Part shown: positions 6,655 to 14,287 of the stretch, piece after piece
Position numbering within the stretch: position 1 is the first letter of the stretch
How the letters are laid out: every line of letters starts with the position of its first letter
Assembly: GCA_964390795.1 (NCBI GenBank)
Contig: CAYMLQ010000093.1
Location: forward strand, 1 to 16,815
Direction: 5' to 3'
Source: CAYMLQ01 sp964390795
GTDB taxonomy: Bacteria; Verrucomicrobiota; Kiritimatiellia; RFP12; UBA1067
Length of the DNA stretch: 16,815 nt
The notes under the pieces: generated by a model
The model's database searches: none
The model's input: only the letters and a program-made list of their open reading frames with translations
What the model was told of the DNA's origin: nothing
Position numbers and translations under genes: made by a program

Positions 6655-9600
6655 ATGACAGTAAGGGGCGGGACTGCTTTAATCGGGTGTATGGGCGCTT
6701 TTCTCGCGGGCCAGCTAACGGCGCAAGAGCCCGCAGGCTGCGTCTCGGAATCCGCGCGGTCGCTTCCGGTCTGCCAGGAGGTCGATGTCGTGGTCGTGGG
6801 CGGATCCTGCGGCGCGGTCGCGGCGGCGCAGGCTGCGGCCCAGGCCGGGGCCAGGGTCTTCCTCGTCGCCTCCCGGCCGTATGTGGGCGATGACCTCGCG
6901 GGCGCGCTGCGCCTGTGGCTGGGCGATGGCGAAACGCCTGCCTCGCCGCTTGCCAAAGCGCTCTTTGTGCAGACCAATGCCGCCCTGCCCTTCACCTATT
7001 CGGCGGATCTTCAGGCGAGCCTTCGCCACGAGGACACCGGCACGCTGCTGTGCGACGGGCGCTACAAGGAGGCGACATCCCAAAGCGTCGAGTTTGCCAA
7101 GGACGTCACCTTCACGCTCACCTTGGGCGCCGAACAGGAGATCGCAGGCGTCGACCTCATGGCCTTTAGTCGGCCCGGCGATTTTATGGTCGGCGGCGCC
7201 ACCGTCTCGGTCAGCCCCGACGGCCAGCAGTGGAGCGCACCGCTCGCCCTCGCAGCCACGGAGGAGGGCTCGGACGCCGACCATGAGCGCTTCTCGGCAC
7301 CCGTGACCGGCACCGTCAAATTCGTCAAAGTCGCGGTTCAGAAGAAGAGCGGCGCCAAGCGCATGCTCCTGGGCGAACTGATCGTGCGGAAGACGATGCC
7401 GGCCGGGGGAGAGGTGAGGGTGCCGACCCCGCTGCACGTCAAGCAGGTGCTGGACTCGGCGCTGCTCGACGCCGACGTCGGCTATCTCACGGGCAGCTAC
7501 GTCACCGATCTGCTGCGCGACGCGGAGGGCAACCCGGCCGGCATCGTGATGGCCAACCGCAGCGGACGTCAGGCGGTGGTCGCCAAAGTCATCATCGACG
7601 CGACCGAGCGCGGCGCGGTCGCACGCCTGGCCGGCGCTCAGTTCCAGCCCTACCCTGCGGGGCCGCAGACCTTCACGCGCGTCCTCATCGCGGGCGAAGC
7701 GCCGTCCTCAGTTGGGGTCACGTCCCGGCGGCTGCCGGGCGACTACGATTCGCCGGTCACCGTGGGCGAACGCAAACCGGCGGGTCAGCGCATCGCTGGC
7801 AAGGCCTTCGAGTGCTCGCTGCTCATCGACATGCGGGATGGCTCGTTCCGGTCGTTCGCCGAGGCGGAGCAGATCGCGTGCGACCGGACGTTCGTGACGT
7901 CGCTGCTCGACGCTGCGGACACGCTCTTCCAGGTGCCGCCTGATCCGATGGCGGGCGCGGTTTCGCTGGCAGGCGAATGGCCGGGGGCTGAAGTGGTTGA
8001 TCTGGGCTGTTTCAAGCCGAAGGGCGTGGCGCGGCTCTTCGTGCTGGGCGGCTGCGCGGATCTGCCGCGCGCGGCGGCGGACAAGCTGCTTCGCCCGCTG
8101 GCGCTGATGGCGGTGGGCGACCGGATCGGAGCGGCGGCTGCGGCAGAGGCAAAAGGCGTGGCTGCTCCCGCAGGCGTGGTGTGCGCGACGCGCGGCGACG
8201 CAGCCAAGGTTCGCGGCGACGTGAAGGAGTTTCTCAATGGTGTGCGCCCGTTCCAGACCGCGACCGCGACCGTCGCCTCGGCGGCCTGCGCGCTACCCGT
8301 CCTCGGAGAGTACGACGTGGTCGTGGTAGGCGGCGGGACCGCCGGAGCGCCCGCCGGTATTGCGGCGGGCAGGCAGGGCGCCAAGACGCTCGTCATCGAA
8401 CAGTTGCACGGGCTGGGCGGCATCAGCACGCTGGGCATGATTGGGGTCTACTGTTTCGGCAACATTTGCGGCTTCACCTCGGAATACGACCAGGGCGTGA
8501 AGGAGCTGGGCGCGGACGTCACCATCGTCGGCAAGCGCGAATGGTGGCGCCGCGAGAGCCGCAAGAGCGGCGCGGAGATCTGGTTCGGCGCGATCGGGTG
8601 CGGGACGCTGACCGACGGCACCCGCGTGACCGGCGTAGTCGTGGCCACGCCCGACGGGCGCGGCGTCGTGCTGGCAAAGAACGTGATCGACGCCACGGGC
8701 AATTCGGATGTCGCGGCGGCGGCGGGCGCGGCCTGCATGTTCCTGGGTTCGGACGAGATCGCGGTGCAGGGCGTCGGGCTGTCCCCGAAGCAGCTCGGCG
8801 CGAGCTACATCAACTCCGACTTCGGCTATGCCAACGACTGCGACGCGTCGGATCTCTGGCTGTTCGGCGTGCGCGGACGCGCGCGTGTCGAGAAGAGCGC
8901 GTGGGACGTCTCGCAACTGGTGCAGAGCCGCGAGCGGCAGCGCATCGTGGGCGACGCGTTTCTTACGCCGCTCGACATCGTCAATAAGCGCACGTTCCCC
9001 GACACGGTGACGCGGGCGCGAAGCAACTTCGACAGCCACGGCTACACGATCGCCGACATCTGCTTCGTGTGCGGGCCGAGCATCCCGAGAGTCCATATGG
9101 CCAACATCCCTTACCGCTCGCTGCTGCCCAAAGGCATCGACAACCTGATCGTGGTCGGACTCGGCATGAGCGCCCACCGCGACGCCATGCCGATCATCCG
9201 CATGCAGCCCGACGTGCAGAACCAGGGCTATGTCGCGGGCGTGGCGGCGGCCACCGCGTCGCGCGCGGGGAAGAATTTCAGGACGATCAGCGTGAGGGAC
9301 CTCCAGAAGCACCTGGTCGAGAAAGGCGTGATCCCCAAAGAGGTGCTGGAGTGGCAGGACTCGTGGCCCCTCAGGCCCGAGGCGCTGGCTGCGGCGATCA
9401 AGAGCGTGGGCGACGCCTGCAAGGACGTCAGCGTCGTGCTGGATCACGCCGAGGAGGCGCTGCCGGGCCTGCGCGCAGCCTATGCCGCCGCGCAGAAACC
9501 CGAAGCGCGGCTTGCGTATGCGCACGTGCTTGGCATCCTGGGCGACGCGACGGGCGTGGACACGCTGATCGACGCGGTGAGGACCACGCCCGCGGATGAC

Positions 9601-10062
9601 AAACCGGCCTTGCACTGGTCCGAGCGCATGGGGCGCCGGATGAGCGATCTCGAGAGCTACATCATTGCGCTGGGACGCACGCGTGACAAGCGGGCGTTGG
9701 AGCCGATCCTTGCCCAGACCCGCGGCTTGGACGCAAAATCCCCGTTCTTCACCTTTCGCGCGGTGACGCTCGCGCTGGAGGCGCTCGGCGATCCTGCGGC
9801 GGCCAAGCCGCTCGCGGACCTCTTGCGGAAGCCCGGCATCGGCGGCTACGCCATGACCTCGGTGAAGGAGATTTCGGCGAACGGCTACGGCAACGGCAGC
9901 GAGCGCAACATGGCCCTGCGCGAACTCGCCCTCGCCCGCGCGCTTTACCGGTGCGGCGACTGCGACGGCGCGGCCGAAAAGGTGTTGAAGCAGTACGCCC
10001 TGGATCTCCGAGGCGTGTACGCGCTGCATGCGACGGCGGTGCTGAAGAGCGGAAAGAAGTGA
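6655..10062 (+). CDS. Exported double-module FAD-dependent oxidoreductase
   Basis: A 1135-residue protein built from two FAD_oxidored-type modules. After a Sec-like signal peptide (cleavage near LTAQ, residue 24), the first FAD-binding loop is DVVVVGGSCG (44-53) followed by a GARVFLVASRPY strand and GALRLWL. It is interrupted by a beta-sandwich resembling a discoidin/F5-8 type C domain (about 125-247), then resumes (VIIDATERGAVARLAGA) and ends near residue 520. The second module begins DVVVVGGGTAG (554-564), has GLGGISTLGMIG and NVIDATGNSDVAAAAGA, and closes with the IPYRSLLPKGIDNLIVVG segment. About 905-1130 is an alpha-helical, HEAT-like tail. Related proteins are usually a single module. 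ATG 6655 has AAGGGG upstream. The substrate is unknown; a sugar or sugar derivative is a guess from the neighbouring glycosidase. No twin-arginine motif is present, although FAD enzymes are often exported folded. Confidence 0.82.
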   Translation: MTVRGGTALIGCMGAFLAGQLTAQEPAGCVSESARSLPVCQEVDVVVVGGSCGAVAAAQAAAQAGARVFLVASRPYVGDDLAGALRLWLGDGETPASPLAKALFVQTNAALPFTYSADLQASLRHEDTGTLLCDGRYKEATSQSVEFAKDVTFTLTLGAEQEIAGVDLMAFSRPGDFMVGGATVSVSPDGQQWSAPLALAATEEGSDADHERFSAPVTGTVKFVKVAVQKKSGAKRMLLGELIVRKTMPAGGEVRVPTPLHVKQVLDSALLDADVGYLTGSYVTDLLRDAEGNPAGIVMANRSGRQAVVAKVIIDATERGAVARLAGAQFQPYPAGPQTFTRVLIAGEAPSSVGVTSRRLPGDYDSPVTVGERKPAGQRIAGKAFECSLLIDMRDGSFRSFAEAEQIACDRTFVTSLLDAADTLFQVPPDPMAGAVSLAGEWPGAEVVDLGCFKPKGVARLFVLGGCADLPRAAADKLLRPLALMAVGDRIGAAAAAEAKGVAAPAGVVCATRGDAAKVRGDVKEFLNGVRPFQTATATVASAACALPVLGEYDVVVVGGGTAGAPAGIAAGRQGAKTLVIEQLHGLGGISTLGMIGVYCFGNICGFTSEYDQGVKELGADVTIVGKREWWRRESRKSGAEIWFGAIGCGTLTDGTRVTGVVVATPDGRGVVLAKNVIDATGNSDVAAAAGAACMFLGSDEIAVQGVGLSPKQLGASYINSDFGYANDCDASDLWLFGVRGRARVEKSAWDVSQLVQSRERQRIVGDAFLTPLDIVNKRTFPDTVTRARSNFDSHGYTIADICFVCGPSIPRVHMANIPYRSLLPKGIDNLIVVGLGMSAHRDAMPIIRMQPDVQNQGYVAGVAAATASRAGKNFRTISVRDLQKHLVEKGVIPKEVLEWQDSWPLRPEALAAAIKSVGDACKDVSVVLDHAEEALPGLRAAYAAAQKPEARLAYAHVLGILGDATGVDTLIDAVRTTPADDKPALHWSERMGRRMSDLESYIIALGRTRDKRALEPILAQTRGLDAKSPFFTFRAVTLALEALGDPAAAKPLADLLRKPGIGGYAMTSVKEISANGYGNGSERNMALRELALARALYRCGDCDGAAEKVLKQYALDLRGVYALHATAVLKSGKK

Positions 10063-10067
10063 GGCGT

Positions 10068-11099
10068 ATGCGAGCTAGGGATGTCGGAATCGTCGGGGTC
10101 ATCGGGATCATCGGTATCTTCGGGAGAGTAGAGTCGGGAGCGGCGGGCGTGTCGGAGCCGCTACATCCCTCGCTCGACGGGCGCGTGCTGTGCGGTTACC
10201 AGGGCTGGTTCCGCACGCCGGACGATCCGGCGCAGGCGGGATGGCGTCATTACCTGCGGCAGCGCGACGGGACGTGGCATCCGCTGACAGACTATTTGCC
10301 CAACGTTTCCGAAGCCGCACCGGAAGAGCGCGGCCGCCTGCCGCTGACGTGCGCGGATGGCGGCGTGGCCGAAGTCGTCTCCTCCGACAACCGCAACACC
10401 GTCAGCCGCCACTTCGGCTGGATGCGGCAGTACGGCATCGACGGCGTGTTCGTGCAGCGGTTCCCGACGGACATGTATCGCGGCAACCTGACACCCGCGC
10501 CTTTCCGCGCGTCCGGCGACCGCGTGCTGGGCTACTGCCGCGAGGCGGCGGCGGCGAACGGCCGCTCCGACTCGCTGATGTATGACCTTTCCGGACTGGG
10601 CAGCAACGCGGCCGAGGTGGTGACGGCGGACTGGCGGCATCTTGTCGCAGATGCTGTGGTGCGCGGCACGAACGATGTCGCCTGGCAGTATCACTCCGGC
10701 CGGCCGGTGATCGCGCTTTGGGGCGTGGGCTTCAACGACAATCGGCTCACCTTCATGCCCGTGGTCTTCCCGGGCTTCAGCTGGCGTAACCTCACAGGCG
10801 CCGGCAATGGGATCGCGCGGCGCGACGGCTCCTTTCTTTGGTCGCAGTTCGCTGCGGCGCAGCGCGCGGGAGCGGCCTGCGCGTACGTGGCGATGTTCGA
10901 CGAAGTGGACGAGGGCACACAGATTTTCAAGGTTAACAATGCGCCGCCCACGGGCGAGGGGTTCACGTATCTCAGTTACGGTTCCCTGCCCTCCGACCAC
11001 TATCTCTGGCTGACGGGCGAAGCGACGCGCCTCTTCCGGGCGCGGCAGCTGTTTCCGGATGCCACGCCCAAGAGACAGCCTCGCGCGCAAGCTGAATGA
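10068..11099 (+). CDS. GH71/99-like exported glycoside hydrolase
   Basis: A 343-residue protein with a hydrophobic N-terminus (MRARDVGIVGVIGIIGIFG) acting as signal peptide, encoded by 9-base repeats. The body begins LHPSLDGRVLCGYQGWF and contains GWRHYL, RHFGWMRQYGIDGVFVQRF, SLMYDLSGL, RPVIALWGVGF and YVAMFDEVDEGTQIFK. This order of blocks is that of the GH71/99-like proteins of Bacteroidota and PVC bacteria, a TIM-barrel group related to endo-alpha-mannanases and endo-alpha-glucanases; the acidic residues of MFDEVDEG are candidates for catalysis. The frame is open further upstream, but ATG 10068 begins a signal peptide and follows the FAD-oxidoreductase stop by 5 bases, with GGAAAGAAG upstream, so the genes are probably co-transcribed and coupled. 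The substrate is unknown. Confidence 0.75.
   Translation: MRARDVGIVGVIGIIGIFGRVESGAAGVSEPLHPSLDGRVLCGYQGWFRTPDDPAQAGWRHYLRQRDGTWHPLTDYLPNVSEAAPEERGRLPLTCADGGVAEVVSSDNRNTVSRHFGWMRQYGIDGVFVQRFPTDMYRGNLTPAPFRASGDRVLGYCREAAAANGRSDSLMYDLSGLGSNAAEVVTADWRHLVADAVVRGTNDVAWQYHSGRPVIALWGVGFNDNRLTFMPVVFPGFSWRNLTGAGNGIARRDGSFLWSQFAAAQRAGAACAYVAMFDEVDEGTQIFKVNNAPPTGEGFTYLSYGSLPSDHYLWLTGEATRLFRARQLFPDATPKRQPRAQAE
10083..10127 (+). repeat. 9-bp minisatellite in a signal-peptide coding region
   Basis: Five consecutive 9-base units of the form [GAT]TCGGNNNN (each starting with TCGG at its second base) encode V-G-I, V-G-V, I-G-I, I-G-I and F-G-R. Units at 10083, 10092, 10101 and 10110 all end in TC; the fifth, at 10119, has degenerated. 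The repeat builds the hydrophobic core of the GH71/99-like signal peptide, and its length can vary by three residues without breaking the frame. Confidence 0.75.
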
Positions 11100-11159
11100 A
11101 TCAGGACTCGTCTTCGGGACTTATACCACTGCCGAAAAGAATATGTACTAATTTCGTGG

Positions 11160-11235
11160 TTCGCGCTGAGACCGCAGAGTATTAGGAATCAAGCAAATAC
11201 CAATACCTCTGCGTCCTTAGCATCCTTTGCGCGAA
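11160..11235. repeat. Imperfect palindrome between convergent genes
   Basis: TTCGCGC (11160-11166) mirrors GCGCGAA (11229-11235), and CGCAGAGTATT (11173-11183) mirrors AATACCTCTGCG (11202-11213) with one extra base. The element fills the 170-base gap between the GH71/99-like and GH2 genes, which point at each other. It may fold into a cruciform or long hairpin and could end transcription from both sides, although no long T-run is present. The remaining gap (11100-11159 and 11236-11269) shows no gene. Confidence 0.55.
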
Positions 11236-11269
11236 ACGGATAAAGCCTAATGATTTTTCGTTCGTGGTA

Positions 11270-13984
11270 TTATTTGATCGGGAGGCGCTGCGAGGCGGCG
11301 TTCCATCCTTTCACAATCAGCGCGTCACCGCCTTTGAGGTTCGCGGACTCGGTCTCGATGGTGACGGCCCGCTTTTCGCCGGGCAAGAGGCTGAAGAAAT
11401 TGTCGGTGTAGAAGGAAGGGCGGACGGGCTTGCCGCCCTTGTCAAGCAACTGTAGCTGCGCCATGAAGGCGAGACTCGCGCCCGCGTTCTCGAGCGTCAC
11501 GTCCACGAAGGTGCTGCCCCCCTCGGCCCGCACCGCGTGCGAGGCCTTGAGCGTCGCGGGCGGCAGCCGGGCGAGATCTTCGAAGCCCGCCGTGCACGGG
11601 CCCGTGACGGTCTTCTTGCCCTTGTACGCACTCGTCGAGCGCCAGTAGAAGGTGTCGGAGACGAACGCGCCCTTGTCGTCAGACAGCGTGAGCTTGATGA
11701 AATGAACCGGCGTGATGTCCGCCGGGAAGTCGAGCATGAGCGCCTTGTGCGCCAGCCCGTCTTCCGGCAGGTCGACGTGGGCCTGCTTCGAGACGACGCG
11801 CTTGAGGTTGAAGTCGTACACGTCGGCGGTGACGGTGTAGCCCTTGAAGGCCTTGTAGAAGTCGTTGACGACGGTCACCGTGTTTGAGAGGTACTCGAAC
11901 TGCGCGTGCAGCGGCTCCAAAGCGTCCTGCGAGTAGTAGAGCGCGGCGGTCGGCTCCAGCGACCAGTCCCACATGCGGGCGCCTGTCTGGCGCAGCGGCG
12001 AGTTATGATACCAGAAGAGCAGGCCCGCGCAGTAGCGGTCGCCGAAGCCCAGCTTGTTGGCGTTCCAAACCTCCCAGATCGAGCGGAAGCCCGAGCCGCC
12101 CACAGCCTGCGCCTTGACCGCATACGCCTCGATGTTCTGCGACGGGCCGTACTGGTTCACGAGGTCGTTGTAGAGCGTCGTGATCAGATGAAAGCCGCCG
12201 CCGTCGTGATAGTTCCAGACCTCCTTGTTGATTGGCCACAGATCCTTCTCGTCCATCATTTCGCGCAGGCATTCGACGGTCGGCAGGCAGGGCATGCCGT
12301 ACTCGGGGTTGAAGCCGTCGATGCGGCTGCCGCGGTCCGACGCCGTGTTCTCATAGTGCTGCATCGGGTTCACGGTCTTGTAGGGCGAACCGTCGTGTAC
12401 GCCGTCACACTCCGACTGCATCATGTAACCGCGGGTGCTGTCCAGCGACAGGATCAGCTCCTTGGCGCCCGCAACCTCGGTGGACTCGTTGGAGGAGACG
12501 TAGTAAGCCAGAGACGGGTGGTTGCGGATGCGCTTGACCGTATGCGCCACGTTCTTGAGGTAGAGCGGCTGGTCGACCGGATGCTTGGTGTCGCCGGTCA
12601 GCCAGAACTCCTGCCACACGGGCAGGCCCAGCTCGTCGCAGAGCTGGAAGAAATAGTCAGACTCCGCGATGCCGCCGCCCCAGATGCGGATAAAGTTCAC
12701 GCCCGCCTGCGCCGTGTAGCGAAGCTCCGCATACATGCGGGCGTCATCCGCGCGCAGCATGGCATCGGGTACCCAGTTCGTGCCTCGCACGAAGAAGCGC
12801 CGACCGTTCACATAGAAGGTGCGCGACGTGTCGGGGCTGTTCTGGTCGGAGGTGATCTCGCGGATGCCGAAGCGCGTCTTGAGCGTGTCGCTGTCGGCAA
12901 CTATCTTGGTCTTATCGTCGATCGTCTGGAGCGTGAATTTGGCCTCATACAGGCTCTGCGGGCCTTTGTTGAGCGGCCACCAGAGGCGCGGATTCTTGAC
13001 CGTGAGCTGCGGGTGGGTTTGGGGCGTGAAGGTGAGCGTGCGCACCTCGCCGCGGAAGAGCGTGGTGTCATAGGTGAAGCGGATGTCGGTGCCCGCGATC
13101 TCGCCGATCAACTTGACGGTCACGTTGCCGGTCGTGGGGTTCTCCACGTCCACGGAGACGGTCAGGTCGGCCGAGTCGTAGTTGGGCTTGGCCAGCGTCG
13201 AGCGCACGAAGGGATGGCGCAGGGCCGCGCGGCCCGTGGCGAAAAGCGAGAGGCTGCGCCAGATGCCGGTGTTGCGGTCGCGCACGCCGTCGTCGAAGGT
13301 GAAATCCCAGCCGACCGACATCAGCATAGTCACGTTCTTGCCGATCTCGCCGTCGCCGCCGTTGCGCCACTCGTTGTTCGCAGCGCCCCACTGCTTCAGC
13401 TTGCTGTCGCCGGCCACGTCCACGGGGAAAACCTTCACCGCGATCGCGTTGGCTTTACCGGGAAGCACGTAGTCGGTGACGTTGATGAACTCCTGGCAGA
13501 ACATGCCGGCGGTCACGAAGGCCAGTTGACTGTTAATCCAGATTTCCGAGCGGTAGTTGATGCCGTCCGCGCGCAGCCAGACGGTCTTACCCTTGTAGGC
13601 CGGCGGCAGCGCGAATTCGGTGCGGAACCAGTAGGTGTAGAAATCGCGGCCGGCCTCATTGAGATCCGGAATCAGCTTTTGCGTCTTTTTGTTGTTGAGG
13701 CCGAAATCCGGTGCGGGATAGACCTTGTTGCGCACCAGCGAGTTCAGCACCGTGCCCGGCACCATGGCGGGCATCCAGCCTTCGGCCGCGAAGCCCGCGC
13801 GCGAAAGGGCGTCGCCCGAATCCTTGACCTCGCCCGCCTTCTTCATCGACCAGTTGAACGCGCCGCCGTGTCCTTCGGCCGAGTCGAGCACGAGCCGGCC
13901 TTCCGTCTCCTGATACGCTGCCGGCCGCGCGAACACCGCCGCTGCCGCGAACACCGCCAAACCGATTCCCACCGTACGTTTCAT
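11270..13984 (-). CDS. Exported glycoside hydrolase family 2, beta-mannosidase-like
   Basis: A 904-residue GH2 enzyme with a Sec signal peptide (MKRTVGIGLAVFAAAAVFA, cleavage near residue 19). The order is sugar-binding jelly-roll (WMPAMVPGTVLNSLVRN, then YRSEIWINSQ), immunoglobulin-like domain, and TIM barrel (RGTNWVPDAML, FIRIWGGGIAESDYFFQLCDELGLPVWQEF). The acid/base is probably E500 in SSNESTE; the nucleophile is probably E561 in NPEYGMP. The C-terminal region (about 670-740, ending TAALYYSQDALEPLHAQFEY) resembles the mannosylglycoprotein endo-beta-mannosidase/exo-beta-glucosaminidase branch. The Asn-Glu pair favours beta-mannosidase-like chemistry over CsxA-type glucosaminidase, which uses Asp. 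ATG 13984 is preceded by GGGAGGAA; the frame remains open further upstream into a repeat, which I do not count. It would cleave beta-linked mannose or related sugars in the periplasm or outside. Confidence 0.88.
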   Translation of the reverse strand: MKRTVGIGLAVFAAAAVFARPAAYQETEGRLVLDSAEGHGGAFNWSMKKAGEVKDSGDALSRAGFAAEGWMPAMVPGTVLNSLVRNKVYPAPDFGLNNKKTQKLIPDLNEAGRDFYTYWFRTEFALPPAYKGKTVWLRADGINYRSEIWINSQLAFVTAGMFCQEFINVTDYVLPGKANAIAVKVFPVDVAGDSKLKQWGAANNEWRNGGDGEIGKNVTMLMSVGWDFTFDDGVRDRNTGIWRSLSLFATGRAALRHPFVRSTLAKPNYDSADLTVSVDVENPTTGNVTVKLIGEIAGTDIRFTYDTTLFRGEVRTLTFTPQTHPQLTVKNPRLWWPLNKGPQSLYEAKFTLQTIDDKTKIVADSDTLKTRFGIREITSDQNSPDTSRTFYVNGRRFFVRGTNWVPDAMLRADDARMYAELRYTAQAGVNFIRIWGGGIAESDYFFQLCDELGLPVWQEFWLTGDTKHPVDQPLYLKNVAHTVKRIRNHPSLAYYVSSNESTEVAGAKELILSLDSTRGYMMQSECDGVHDGSPYKTVNPMQHYENTASDRGSRIDGFNPEYGMPCLPTVECLREMMDEKDLWPINKEVWNYHDGGGFHLITTLYNDLVNQYGPSQNIEAYAVKAQAVGGSGFRSIWEVWNANKLGFGDRYCAGLLFWYHNSPLRQTGARMWDWSLEPTAALYYSQDALEPLHAQFEYLSNTVTVVNDFYKAFKGYTVTADVYDFNLKRVVSKQAHVDLPEDGLAHKALMLDFPADITPVHFIKLTLSDDKGAFVSDTFYWRSTSAYKGKKTVTGPCTAGFEDLARLPPATLKASHAVRAEGGSTFVDVTLENAGASLAFMAQLQLLDKGGKPVRPSFYTDNFFSLLPGEKRAVTIETESANLKGGDALIVKGWNAASQRLPIK

Positions 13985-14008
13985 TTCGCTTCCTCCCGTT
14001 TCCGCACC

Positions 14009-14038
14009 AGTGTACCCAATCACCGCCACCGGATGCAA
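14009..14038 (-). promoter_or_regulatory. Possible promoter of the GH2 gene
   Basis: On the minus strand TTGCAT (14038-14033) and TACACT (14014-14009) are separated by 18 bases and lie 25-55 bases upstream of the start codon. The hexamers are fair but not strong matches. It stands between the gene and the repeat element at 14051. Confidence 0.4.
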
Positions 14039-14050
14039 TGTGAAGAGGCG

Positions 14051-14194
14051 GCTGCCCAGCAATTCAAATTTTGGCTTGAGACAGCCTGAAGGCTGCACTA
14101 CAAGCGCTTCTTTCCGTGTGAGAAACCGTTCGTAGTACAGGCTTTAGCCTGCATTCTAGTGGCTCAGAAGCCAAAATTTGAATTGCTGGGCAGC
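14051..14194. mobile_element. REPIN/MITE-like element with 27-bp inverted repeats
   Basis: A perfect 27-base inverted repeat (14051-14077 starting GCTGCCCAGCAATTC, and 14168-14194) encloses two smaller palindromes: CAGCC-TGAA-GGCTG (14082-14095) and CAGGCT-TT-AGCCTG (14138-14151). Each small palindrome is next to a GTAGTGC/GTAGTAC head (14101-14095 on the minus strand, and 14132-14138), the GTAG tetranucleotide that marks REP sequences handled by RAYT transposases. The two REP units are in opposite orientation, as in a REPIN. There is no transposase in it. It fills most of the 303-base gap between the divergent GH2 and nfnA-like genes; the rest (13985-14050, 14195-14287) holds only promoter-like sequence. 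No clear target-site duplication was found. Confidence 0.7.
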
Positions 14195-14220
14195 GCCCCC
14201 ATTTTCACTTTCCGTGCTTC

Positions 14221-14249
14221 TTGCGGGGAGCGCGGAAACATGCTACTCT
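14221..14249 (+). promoter_or_regulatory. Possible promoter of the nfnAB-like operon
   Basis: TTGCGG (14221-14226) and TACTCT (14244-14249) are 17 bases apart and end 38 bases before the start codon. The match to consensus is moderate. It lies just to the right of the repeat element, so the element does not interrupt it. Confidence 0.35.
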
Positions 14250-14287
14250 CAAGCGCGTTTTCAAACACACGTGAAGCGATACCCGTT

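Noticed and set aside
6655..6700. Possible lipoprotein signal (LIGC) in the FAD oxidoreductase
   Set aside because: The hydrophobic stretch before the Cys is only a few residues long, and a better Sec cleavage site (LTAQ) lies about 12 residues further.
8293..10029. A long open minus-strand frame opposite the FAD oxidoreductase
   Set aside because: Low-complexity Arg/His/Ala/Val composition and no motif. The plus-strand frame encodes clear FAD-binding segments throughout.
9951..10067. An upstream extension of the GH71/99-like gene
   Set aside because: It would overlap the FAD oxidoreductase by more than 100 bases and adds an Arg-rich stretch before the signal peptide. ATG 10068 fits better.
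11906..14089. A long open plus-strand frame (over 700 codons) opposite the GH2 gene
   Set aside because: Its translation is rich in Arg, Ala, His and Val with no domain pattern, as expected opposite a GC-rich gene. The minus strand has a signal peptide, GH2 motifs and a good ribosome-binding site.
14159..14287. An upstream start for nfnA at GTG 14159
   Set aside because: The added residues are encoded by the terminal inverted repeat and bear no likeness to NfnA. ATG 14288 begins at the family's usual N-terminus.
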